This document shows, piece after piece, positions 38,439-45,961 of a stretch of DNA of 64,000 nt. The notes below the pieces were generated by a model. The model was given only the letters and a program-made list of their open reading frames with translations, ran no database searches and was not told the DNA's origin. Both the position numbers and the translations under genes were made by a program. The stretch is from CAVTLG01 sp963735495 (GTDB lineage Bacteria > Chloroflexota > Ktedonobacteria > Ktedonobacterales > Ktedonobacteraceae): assembly GCA_963735495.1 (NCBI GenBank), contig CAVTLG010000009.1, positions 1 to 64,000 on the forward strand, written 5' to 3'. Each line of letters starts with the position of its first letter. The first letter of the stretch is position 1.

Positions 38439-38562
38439 GATGCTCATGAACACGGGAGGGTTGCTTCTACGCAGGCATCTCTTCCAATCTCAAGGGATTA
38501 TTTCAAGAGAGAAAGGGATATCTTTCCAAAGATGCTTTTTTGGACTTGACTTTTGGGTCCAT

Positions 38563-38805
38563 CATATAGGTCCATCCCTTTCCGCCGGGAGCCTGATGTT
38601 CACGATAGGAGAGAACACAACTCCTGTACCGGCTCCATTCCCGTTTGGGCAAGCCTATCAGCACCTTTGGCTTGTTCAGCATCACGACGTTTATCAGGAT
38701 TTCGCATACGCTGTCCATACCACTCAATCCTAGCTCCTATCTGCTTTGGTGCTAGCAGAAGTATCGTCTTCTCACGATTTCGATACCAGCCTTTCGGCTG
38801 TGGCT
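38563..38805. other. No recognisable gene
   Basis: Stretch between the IS3 right end and the truncated hydrolase. A minus-strand frame (38842-38600) has a basic composition (REKTILLLAPKQIGARIEWY) but matches nothing I know. It replaced the 3' part of the hydrolase gene. Confidence 0.35.
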
Positions 38806-39168
38806 TCATTGTCCCAGGAGCTTCACACCGTCGCGTTGCCACGACCGCATGTCCTGGTAGGATACTACTGGTGAAACAGTAAGTCTCATTACAACTTTCG
38901 TTGTCGAGACAGACATTGGGGCGACTTCATGTCGCACGTGTGCAATGCTGACAGATGACTCATAGGGAGGGATTTCTAGCGAATAGCGCAACAACTGTAA
39001 CATGCGAAACGAAGAGGTACATCCAAATAAACACGCTCCGTTGAAAAAGACTTTGCTGTCGCTGCGAATGATTTGTTGACTGGAGCCGGTGCCCGCACTG
39101 TCACCGCCGATATACACGCGTCCGCTTCTCGGGTCTGCAATACCTGCAATACCTGCAATACCTGTCAT
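38806..39168 (-). pseudogene. HslV/proteasome-like Ntn hydrolase, truncated (cassette B)
   Basis: It starts at 39168 after AAGAGGAGG with MTGIAGIAGIADPRSGRVYI, then GGDSAGTGSSQ, SDSKVFFNG and LFGCTSSFRMLQLL, all matching the cassette A enzyme. After about residue 80 the sequence is unrelated and stops at 38806. Three GGTATTGCA units at the start encode the repeated GIA, and the Cys after Thr1 in copy A is Gly here. Truncation by a later insertion on the left is likely. Confidence 0.75.
39136..39162. repeat. Three tandem 9-bp units in the hydrolase start
   Basis: TGCAATACC is repeated three times without change. On the coding strand it adds Gly-Ile-Ala repeats directly after the presumed Thr1 nucleophile. 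Slippage expansion is the simple explanation. Confidence 0.85.
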
Positions 39169-39204
39169 CGAGAATCCTCCTCTTGATACCGTATGATTTT
39201 CCAT

Positions 39205-39715
39205 TTCTTTTCTTCGGAGAGAAATCGTCTTGTTGCGTTCATATACTCAAACAGATAGATGATAGACTGATTTCCCCGTCAGAAAGTCCCATATGCATGC
39301 GTAACCGCTCCATGCATACCATCTCTCCCAATTGCCTGGGATACACAGGCAATTCCTCTCGCTTCTTTGCCCCACACCATCTCTGTTGAAAGATCATCAC
39401 CTCTGCTTCATCCTCGAAAAAGAGATGATTTGATAAGGAGGAACGACAGAAAACGCCCGTTGGATGCAGAGAGCACGAGCGTGAAGGTCAAGAAGGTCTC
39501 CTGCTCCCAGCTATCGTCCCCTCTCGCTCCTGCCTACCAAATCATCTCTTTCTTCATTCAATTAGTCATAATGGGACAATTTTTTCTTTTGCTCCTTTTT
39601 CTCATAATCCTTTATAAGTGATACCACTCATCGTGGATATGGATCGTATCGTGTCGATACGTTCGCAAGAGGACCGCGTAACGGTAATGTTCCTTGGGAA
39701 ACCAAACATGGTGGC
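39205..39715. other. Intergenic region holding the second long inverted repeat
   Basis: No gene supported. The inverted repeat at 39418-39552 dominates. AT-rich sequence next to it (39553-39640) matches the flank of copy A (33255-33330) in inverted orientation. Confidence 0.45.
39418..39552. repeat. Long imperfect inverted repeat (copy B)
   Basis: Arm AAAGAGATGATTTGATAAGG (with AGGAACGACAG) near 39418-39453 pairs with CTCGCTCCTGCCTACCAAAT (then CATCTCTTT) near 39520-39552. Loop about 65 bases. Arms about three quarters identical. The same relation to flanking CCCATTATGA sequence is seen in copy A. Confidence 0.6.
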
Positions 39716-39937
39716 TTATCCTTCCTTGAGAACCACATCCACGGTCTTGAGCGTCAGCTTCCATTCGCTTTCCAGCAGTGCTGCCAGCGCCGCAAGCACC
39801 CGTTCCGCTTCGACCTGCTCGACAGGAAACCCGCGCAGCATGGCATACACTACCCGATTCCCAACACCAGCCTTTGCAGCCAGGACTGGGATCTCAAAGG
39901 GGTGCAGCCTTCTGAGTTGGGCCAGTGTCGGATTCAT
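39716..39937 (-). CDS. Small XRE-like HTH protein (cassette B)
   Basis: 73 residues from ATG at 39937 after GGGAAGCAGG. Core FEIPVLAAKAGVGNRVVYAM and EAERVLAALAALLESEWKL. It is the direct counterpart of 31902-32132. The open frame extends upstream to 40105, but that part is unrelated and has no start signal. Confidence 0.7.
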   Translation of the reverse strand: MNPTLAQLRRLHPFEIPVLAAKAGVGNRVVYAMLRGFPVEQVEAERVLAALAALLESEWKLTLKTVDVVLKEG

Positions 39938-39962
39938 CCTGCTTCCCTTTCCTGCTCCTTCT

Positions 39963-40145
39963 TCAGGTAGCACTCGATGTCTGGAAGAGCGCATGTCTTG
40001 CCGACAAGCAACGTGCATGGGTGAAGTCTCCACAAGCATGCTGATGCCTCCTGGCATCTGCCTCTGGTGGAAGCAATTTTGCCAGACATCCAAGCAACAG
40101 CTCATGCTCGCATTGTCGTTGCTGTTGTATGCCCGGTTTCTTCAT
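39963..40145 (-). pseudogene. Decayed first HTH gene of cassette B
   Basis: It lies where cassette A has the 31669 gene, and the first codons align (KKPGIQQQRQCEH against KKRSLKELRRQHN), as does the DNA around the start. The rest is not conserved and the frame ends after 60 codons. Probably a remnant. Confidence 0.45.
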
Positions 40146-40160
40146 CGTCCCTATCGTTGC

Positions 40161-41009
40161 TTACTTGTCCCGCTCTTCCTGATATCCCCATACCGTCAGG
40201 CCAAACGAGGTGCAGGCATAGTTCGGCTGTTGCAGATCAATCAGCATGGATTGATACAGCTTCTGAAAGGCTGCTTCCGAGAGCATGCCCACGTTCAACA
40301 GGGAAGGTTTGAGCAGCGCAAAAGCCAGTTCAAGATCTTTGCTGGATTGATACCAGAACGGCTCTCCCGCCGAGGAATCGATGACAAAGGGGCGTCTGCC
40401 AATGTGCTGAAAGCCTGCTCGCTGCAACAATCTTGCGAGCATGTGCACAATGCCACTGGAACGTCCATCGACGGAAAAAGACTGCCCCGTCTTCCAGAGC
40501 ATCTCAAAAAACGCGCTACTGAGATGTTGCACACTCGTGCTATTTGAGGTCCACCACTCCAGTTCGGAGAGGCGTACCAGCCCACCTGGCTTGAGCAGGC
40601 GCAGACATTCCGCCAGGAAGGGGGACCAGGCATCCCGGTGTAGCACACTGAAGAGCAATCGGGCATTGATCAGATCGAAGGTGCCATCGGCAAAGGGAAG
40701 TGGCTGCGTGATGTCCATCGGCTCAAACGAGACATTCTTCAGCCGCTGAGAATGGGCAGTCGCGCGGGCGTAATCGATCATCGTCTGGCTTAGATCCACC
40801 CCCGCAACCTCCAGGTGCGGATAGTGAAAGGCAACATCACAGACCCATTTCCCAGGGCCACAGGCCATGTCGATGACGTTTTGCGCCTGTGAGAGATCTG
40901 GCTCTTCGGGGAACAGTCCTCCCATCGCCTCGGTGAAGAACGTATCCTGTTCGTTGAGCCGGACGATTTCGACGGGATCTTCGCTGTCAATGGGATAGTG
41001 GCTGCTCAT
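40161..41009 (-). CDS. Class I SAM-dependent methyltransferase (cassette B)
   Basis: 282 residues from the ATG at 41009, overlapping the response regulator stop (ATGA). Motif I VIDMACGPGKWVCDVA, then EVAGVDLSQTMIDYARA, FEPMDITQPLPFADGTFDL and CLRLLKPGGLVRLSE. It is collinear with the cassette A enzyme over its whole length, including the helical C-terminal part and the end (TSFGLTVWGYQEE against LSFGLTAWGMKQP). Intact. Substrate unknown. Confidence 0.85.
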   Translation of the reverse strand: MSSHYPIDSEDPVEIVRLNEQDTFFTEAMGGLFPEEPDLSQAQNVIDMACGPGKWVCDVAFHYPHLEVAGVDLSQTMIDYARATAHSQRLKNVSFEPMDITQPLPFADGTFDLINARLLFSVLHRDAWSPFLAECLRLLKPGGLVRLSELEWWTSNSTSVQHLSSAFFEMLWKTGQSFSVDGRSSGIVHMLARLLQRAGFQHIGRRPFVIDSSAGEPFWYQSSKDLELAFALLKPSLLNVGMLSEAAFQKLYQSMLIDLQQPNYACTSFGLTVWGYQEERDK

Positions 41010-41578
41010 TGCATCACTTCCCTTTCCGTTTGTGCATGCCTGCCCGTTGAGCGTGTCACGAGATGGCTCTGCACGACCGCAATCAGTTCCTGGGACGTCC
41101 ACGGTTTGGTGAGGTAATCCGTCGCGCCTGCCAGTCGGCCTTTGAGACGATCAAGCATGCCATCGCGACGCGAGAGCATGACGATCACCGTTTTGCTCAA
41201 CTGCGGCATGGCCTTGAGGCGCTGCGCCACTTCATAGCCGTCCAGCCTGGGCAGGCCAATATCGAGCAGGACGAGATCTGGGACGCGTGCAGAGGGATCA
41301 GTCAGCCAGCGTAGGGCTTCGATGCCGTCAGGAAAGCCCTTCACCTCAAAGCCTTCCCGACGCAGACAGGTCTCGATGAGCATGCGCACCGTCGCGGAAT
41401 CGTCAATCACCAGGATCAATTTCCTGGATGAGGCCACGACATCGTGAGCAGCATGTACCATCCGATCATCCGTCCACAGGGTCAGTGTTCCTGCGGCTGA
41501 CGACACGCTTGTCGGGAGGGATGTGGCTCGTGCCAGGTGAATGCGTCGCACCATCTTTCCTTCTCGCTGTCTCTTCAT
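41006..41578 (-). CDS. Single-domain response regulator
   Basis: 190 residues. After an N-terminal 50-residue extension comes a full receiver domain: LILVIDDSATVRMLIETCLR (acidic pocket), PDLVLLDIGLPRLDGYEVA (phospho-acceptor Asp), a VIVMLSRRD Ser and TDYLTKPWTSQEL (Lys). No output domain, as in CheY/PilG-type regulators. It starts on the stop of the small helical protein (overlap ATGA) and overlaps the methyltransferase, so phospho-signalling is built into this cassette. Cassette A has no such gene. No histidine kinase is nearby. Confidence 0.85.
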   Translation of the reverse strand: MKRQREGKMVRRIHLARATSLPTSVSSAAGTLTLWTDDRMVHAAHDVVASSRKLILVIDDSATVRMLIETCLRREGFEVKGFPDGIEALRWLTDPSARVPDLVLLDIGLPRLDGYEVAQRLKAMPQLSKTVIVMLSRRDGMLDRLKGRLAGATDYLTKPWTSQELIAVVQSHLVTRSTGRHAQTEREVMQ

Positions 41579-41823
41579 TCATCATTCCTTCCCGGTTGCC
41601 TCGTGATCACGGTATTGTACGTTTCGCAGACCGTTTCTATCGCTGCTTCCTCACCGATCAGCGTCGCTAAATCGGTGCGTTGCCGATCAAGGGTTGCATA
41701 TTGATGGGTTGTCACGTAATGGGGCGCTTTTTGGGCAAAACCGTTGAGCGCTAACTGCATTGACTGGCACGTTGCCTCTATCTCCTGTCGCAGTTTTGCG
41801 ACGTGACTGTGCTCTGTTGCCAT
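41575..41823 (-). CDS. Small helical protein, first gene of cassette B
   Basis: 82 residues from ATG at 41823 after GAGAGGAGC. It matches the 30578-30802 protein: KLRQEIEATCQSMQLALNGF, then YATLDRQRTDLATLIGEEAA and ETVCETYNTVITRQ. The open frame upstream to 41988 is not conserved and is left out. It faces SARP 1, in the same place that RiPP precursor genes face SARP 2 and SARP 3. That position is a hint only. Confidence 0.7.
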   Translation of the reverse strand: MATEHSHVAKLRQEIEATCQSMQLALNGFAQKAPHYVTTHQYATLDRQRTDLATLIGEEAAIETVCETYNTVITRQPGRNDE

Positions 41824-41938
41824 GAAAGAAGCTCCTCTCGATTGATGTTGCACGGGTGCAAATGATCCATGAATTCCTCCCTGTTTCCTTCGCTGCCCTT
41901 TGTTCAGCCTTAGCATACCCAGTGGCGAGAACCGTCCA

Positions 41939-42027
41939 GGGACATCAAAAGGGGACAAAAAAGGGACCAACCAGAAAAAATCCAACAAAGTGGAAATGAT
42001 GCGAGGAAAAAGAAGCTATGGTATACT
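41939..42027 (+). promoter_or_regulatory. SARP-type direct repeats and promoter of SARP 1
   Basis: GGGAC units begin at 41939, 41952 and 41963 (13 and 11 bases apart). The -10-like TATACT is at 42022-42027, inside GCTATGGTATACTAC, which recurs before all three SARP genes. SARP proteins bind heptamer direct repeats spaced about one helical turn, so autoregulation or regulation of the divergent operon is likely. Confidence 0.65.
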
Positions 42028-42089
42028 ACGAGAAAAAGGTGAGGCGCTCTTCTGAGCGCCAGGAAGCAGATGGAAAAGGAAGGCAGCCG

Positions 42090-43922
42090 ATGCGTGAACA
42101 GCGAGAAGAACATCATCAGGTGACAGCAGGTCCTTTGCTCCGCGTCACTCTGTTCGGACCCCTGCACCTGCACTGGCTGGTCCCAACAGAGAGCGATGAG
42201 GATGCCTGGCACCGTCGAACCTCAGCGTGTGCCCTTTTTTGCCTGCTGCTCTGCGCTCCTCAGCGACGCGCCAGTCGCAGCCAGTTAGCCGCTGCGTTAT
42301 GGCCAGAGGTCGACGAACCGCGAGCTATCGAGTCCCTACGCGTGGCAACCAGAGCCTTACGGATCGTCTTGCGTCCGGCCAGCGGAGAAGCGCTGCTCCA
42401 CTCCCTCCCTGGTGGTTTGCTCCAATTGGCCAACCAAAGCCAGCTAGAGGTGGATATTGATACCTTTGAAGCGTTGGTACAGCAAGCCAGCACGAGGAGC
42501 GACGAGCGTGAGGCGCTGGTACTCTGGGAGCAAGCTAGAGCGTTGGTCTGTGGGGAGTTTCTGGCTGATCACGTCAGGGGAAGCGAGTGGAGTACGCATC
42601 GTTGGATCAAGATTCGACAACGCGACCTCAACGCAGCCCGTCGTCGTATGATCTGTGCGCTGGCCGATGGTTCTATCCGACGTGGGCAATTGGTCCAGGC
42701 CGAACTCTTGTTGCAGGGACATGTGAGCCGTTTTCCAGGGGATCAGGATGCGGTGTTTCGTCTGGTCAAATTGCTCATCGAGGGTGAGCACCTCGGTGAA
42801 GCTCGCGAGTCCTATCAGCGCTGCAAAGCAGCGTTGGCCTCATCGGGAAAGCAGCCCGCCGAACACATCAAGGCCCTGGAAGAGTACATACACGCACCCA
42901 TTGAGTTCCTGGCGGATCACATCATCAAGCCACGCTCCTCTCCAGCAAAACGTTTCTCCCAACTATCTCTTTCTCTCTCTACCCACGTTGGTCTTGATGC
43001 GCCTGGAGAAAATCGTTCGCTTGATCTCTCTCATGCATCGATAATCAACCTCGCTACCATCACCCAACAATTCCGTGCCATACAGCGCCAGGGCGATGTG
43101 TTGATAACCGCAGGGGTACATGCACACATGCAGACCATTCAGGAAAGCCTTGCATGTACGGTTGATGACCAGAGACGACAAGATCTGTGGAAACTGCTCG
43201 CTCTCACGCAAATCGTGGCCGCCTTCAACCCGATGAAAAAGACCGAGCAAGGACGTGTCAAAACGTTTTTAGAAGCGGCCATTGCATCTGCACGCTCTAG
43301 CGATGATATCTTTCTCGTCGGAGCTGCACTCGGACATCTCGCACATTTCTCTCTCCGAGTGGAACAGAACCTGGAGAAAGCGTTGCAGCTTCTCCATACA
43401 GCACAAGAGGTTGTACACGTCCCTCACCCGCTCCATGGATGGTTTGCACTAATCATGGCCTCTCTGGACGCCAAGGCAGGTCAGACGCAGCATTGTGAAG
43501 CCCATCTTACTGAAGCGATGTCCATTGCTCACCAGCTTCCGAAAACGCCAGCGTTTGCTGATCTCTATTTGACAGACTTCGACCTGATCAGCGTTCACAC
43601 CTTCATGATCAATAGTTGGCTCACGATGGGAAAGGCCGAGAAAGCCTTTACGCACTTGAGAGAAACGCCTGTCGAAGCGCTGTCTGATAACCGGCGTGCG
43701 AGTGCCTTCTACGACGCATCGAGAGCCTGCATCATGATGGGTGAATTCGATATGGCACAGCATTTTGCCTTTCAGGCCATTGATAAAGCATACGCAACAC
43801 AGCAGTGGTACGTGATTCCTCGCTGTCTTCAGTTGGCTCACACGGTTCTTCAAAAAGAACCACACCACTCACAAGTCTCTGCTATTGCTGACTATGCTCG
43901 TATAGCACTCCAAAGAGAGTGA
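42090..43922 (+). CDS. SARP/BTAD-family regulator 1
   Basis: 610 residues from ATG at 42090 (after AAAAGGAAGG); the in-frame ATG at 42018 overlaps the promoter and is rejected. The N-terminal winged helix is LRVTLFGPLHLHWLVP, LCAPQRRASRSQLAAALWPE and IESLRVATRALRIVL. The BTAD domain follows to about residue 275 (VDIDTFEALVQQAS, AARRRMICALADGS, VFRLVKLLIEGEHLGEARES). The C-terminal half is helical and TPR-like, and differs from SARPs 2 and 3. It probably controls the divergent cassette B and/or the downstream Dabb-flavoprotein genes, which follow at once. Confidence 0.85.
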   Translation: MREQREEHHQVTAGPLLRVTLFGPLHLHWLVPTESDEDAWHRRTSACALFCLLLCAPQRRASRSQLAAALWPEVDEPRAIESLRVATRALRIVLRPASGEALLHSLPGGLLQLANQSQLEVDIDTFEALVQQASTRSDEREALVLWEQARALVCGEFLADHVRGSEWSTHRWIKIRQRDLNAARRRMICALADGSIRRGQLVQAELLLQGHVSRFPGDQDAVFRLVKLLIEGEHLGEARESYQRCKAALASSGKQPAEHIKALEEYIHAPIEFLADHIIKPRSSPAKRFSQLSLSLSTHVGLDAPGENRSLDLSHASIINLATITQQFRAIQRQGDVLITAGVHAHMQTIQESLACTVDDQRRQDLWKLLALTQIVAAFNPMKKTEQGRVKTFLEAAIASARSSDDIFLVGAALGHLAHFSLRVEQNLEKALQLLHTAQEVVHVPHPLHGWFALIMASLDAKAGQTQHCEAHLTEAMSIAHQLPKTPAFADLYLTDFDLISVHTFMINSWLTMGKAEKAFTHLRETPVEALSDNRRASAFYDASRACIMMGEFDMAQHFAFQAIDKAYATQQWYVIPRCLQLAHTVLQKEPHHSQVSAIADYARIALQRE

Positions 43923-43934
43923 AGGAGAATGTCT

Positions 43935-44237
43935 ATGATTATCCACGTTGTTCTTTTCCAACCAAAACCTGAAGTTCGCCGTGAAGCAATAGATCTGGCA
44001 TTCAGTCATATCCAGGCGTTGCAAAAAAGTATTCCAGGCATCATCGATGTCCAGACCGGTGACAATAGGAGCGAGAACCATCAGGGCTATACCTACGGCT
44101 TTGTGATGCGCTTTGCCACGAAAGATCATCTCAAAGCGTATGCCATCCATCCAGCACATCGTGTTGTCAGCGATGAACTGGTCCACATGTGTGATCGCAT
44201 CATCGACTTTGATCTTGAGGAAAGAGAGACGAGGTAG
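43935..44237 (+). CDS. Dabb (stress-responsive A/B barrel) protein
   Basis: 100 residues from ATG at 43935, eight bases past AAGGAG. IIHVVLFQPKPEVRREAIDL, QALQKSIPGIIDVQTGDN, YGFVMRFATKDHLKAYAIHP and RIIDFDLEE are the usual Dabb strands and helices. Dimeric alpha-beta barrel proteins of this type often act as small cyclases, or in stress. It directly follows SARP 1 and is spaced nine bases from the flavoprotein, so it may act on the same metabolite. Confidence 0.85.
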   Translation: MIIHVVLFQPKPEVRREAIDLAFSHIQALQKSIPGIIDVQTGDNRSENHQGYTYGFVMRFATKDHLKAYAIHPAHRVVSDELVHMCDRIIDFDLEERETR

Positions 44238-44246
44238 AGAGGCAAC

Positions 44247-44775
44247 GTGAAAGAGGAAGAACGCCAGCCGCCGCGCGTGCTTTACATCATTGCATGTGCA
44301 TCGCCAGTTGCTCAGGAGGTTCCAGAAACTCGTCATACGAGCACAGGCTACCGGTTGGAGTGTCTGCGTGATCACCACTCCACATGGGAGAAACTTCCTG
44401 GATAGCTCCTTGTTAGCGTCTCTCACCGGATACCCAGTTCGTAGTGCTTATAAGCATCCTGACGAACCTGACCTGCTCCCATCGGCGGATGCGCTCCTCG
44501 CCTTTCCAGCCACATTCAATACGCTCAATAAATGGGCCTTAGGGATCACAGATACACTGGCAGTAGGATTGCTGTGCGAATATACGGGACGCAAAAAGCC
44601 GATTGTCGCAGTTCCTGTGACCGGAGAGGGATTAGGCAACCATCCCGCGTTGCTCAGAAGTGTTCGCATGCTGAGAAGATATGGAGTCCATGTGCTCTAC
44701 GAACCAGGAAGGTCCTTGCTTCAGCAAAAAGATCCATGGGCCACGATGGTCAGTTTGCTGGAGAGGTCTCTATAG
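44247..44775 (+). pseudogene. HFCD-type flavoprotein (EpiD/PPC decarboxylase-like), frameshifted
   Basis: A GTG at 44247 opens the expected N-terminus RVLYIIACASPVAQEV. Near 44318-44325 (GTTCCAGAAAC) one base too many puts the rest in another frame: KLVIRAQATGWSVCVITTPH, PDEPDLLPSADALLAFPATF and NTLNKWALGITDTLAVGLLC. These are the FMN-binding motifs of the homo-oligomeric flavin-containing Cys decarboxylase family. Such enzymes oxidatively decarboxylate C-terminal Cys in lanthipeptides or phosphopantothenoylcysteine. Real decay or an assembly indel. Confidence 0.75.
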
Positions 44776-44844
44776 ATATATCCAGGTGTCGGTATCTGTC
44801 TCTTCATCTTGACGATGCGTCTGCTTACAACAAGGAAAAATCGG

Positions 44845-45912
44845 ATGACGACACTGCGTGCAGGACTCGTGACACCACTGACCGGTCCACTCGAACTGTA
44901 TGGAAAGACCTGTGCCACTGCCCTCACCTTATGGGCGAAGAAGGCTGCGAATCTCCCTGCCCCTTGGACCAAGGTAGAACTTGAAGTGCAAGACGCCGCA
45001 GAGAATCTCAAATCAGTGATACAAACCATCCTGGAAAAGCAACCAGATGTGTTGTTTGGTCCCTATGGAAGCGGTCCTATGCTCACAGCAGCACGTTCCT
45101 GCACACGGCTCATCTGGAATCATGGTGGGGCTTCTTCTCAATTGGCTCGTCCCTCTTTTCCCCAGGTAATCAATGTGCTCTCTCCAGCTTCGACCTATTT
45201 CGCGAGTATTCTTCAAGCCATTCATTCCTCTGACCCGACGGCCAGAACGATTTCTCTGTTTCATAGCACAACAGGATTTGGTCAGGATGTAGCAACAGGC
45301 GCGAAGCAAGAAGCCACTCGACTTCAGATGACGATACAAGCAGCTTCCTTTGAACCCTCTCGGGCTCTTGAAACCGTCGGCATGGTTCCAGACGGAGATA
45401 TTCTGCTCGTCGCAGGGAACTTTGCCGATGAACGTGCCGTTGCTCCTCTCTTACGCTCTCGAAATTGGCGATGTACTGCCTTTATCGGAGCAGGGGTTGA
45501 GGAGGTCCTAGCTTCTTTGGGTGCGTTAAGAGAAGGACTCATCGGACCTGCCCAATGGGTGGCCCATACCTCGCTCAAGCCTGATGAGGGGCCTGATGCC
45601 CAGTGGTTTGTGACACACTATCGAGAGGTCGAGGGATGCGATCCTCCGTATACAGCAGCGCAAGCGTTTGCCGCTGGCATTCTGTATGCACGCTGTCTCC
45701 GAGAAACAGGAGTTCCCCATGATGATGTGATCCAGGCAGCGGCACAAAGGCTCGTGTGTCAAACCCTCTTTGGCAAGTTCCAACTCGACGCTGAGAGAGG
45801 TCTGCAAACGGGCCATCAGGTGGTCATTGTGCAATGGCAGCAAGGACAACGGTGGGTCGTCTGGCCCCCAGAGCAAGCTGAGCGTCCGTTGGTTTTCTCC
45901 CACGTTGCCTGA
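44845..45912 (+). CDS. Periplasmic-binding-protein-like (LivJ-type) protein without signal peptide
   Basis: 355 residues from ATG at 44845 (after AAGGAAAAATCGG). TLRAGLVTPLTGPLELYGK is the start of the Peripla_BP_6 fold, then LEKQPDVLFGPYGSG, TRLIWNHGGASSQLA, DGDILLVAGNFADERAVAPL and PPYTAAQAFAAGILYARCL. These proteins normally carry a lipoprotein or Sec signal; this one starts at the mature domain and has no lipobox, so it may act as a cytoplasmic ligand sensor. It is convergent with the methyltransferase gene. Confidence 0.8.
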   Translation: MTTLRAGLVTPLTGPLELYGKTCATALTLWAKKAANLPAPWTKVELEVQDAAENLKSVIQTILEKQPDVLFGPYGSGPMLTAARSCTRLIWNHGGASSQLARPSFPQVINVLSPASTYFASILQAIHSSDPTARTISLFHSTTGFGQDVATGAKQEATRLQMTIQAASFEPSRALETVGMVPDGDILLVAGNFADERAVAPLLRSRNWRCTAFIGAGVEEVLASLGALREGLIGPAQWVAHTSLKPDEGPDAQWFVTHYREVEGCDPPYTAAQAFAAGILYARCLRETGVPHDDVIQAAAQRLVCQTLFGKFQLDAERGLQTGHQVVIVQWQQGQRWVVWPPEQAERPLVFSHVA

Positions 45913-45961
45913 TCGTTTCCAAAAAGTGTTCAAATAGAATCATGCTCATGGTGACGTGCCA

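Larger units (their letters stand above)
34802..38562 (+). mobile_element. IS3-family element carrying a group II intron
   Basis: Left end ATGGACCCATAGAACGAGAC (34802) matches the inverse of the right end near 38535-38562 (ATGGACCCAAAAGTCAAGTC), both followed by CAAAAAAG or similar. It holds orfA and orfB of IS3 type. orfB is interrupted by about 2.4 kb of intron. Without the intron the element would be about 1350 bp, normal for IS3. orfA has a nonsense codon. Confidence 0.8.

Noticed and set aside
39136..39162. Possible CRISPR-like repeat
   Set aside because: Only three uninterrupted 9-bp units without spacers, lying inside a coding start.
42018..42089. Earlier start for SARP 1 (MVYYEKK...)
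   Set aside because: The ATG lies in the conserved GGTATACTAC promoter element shared by three SARP genes. The start at 42090 aligns with starts in SARPs 2 and 3.
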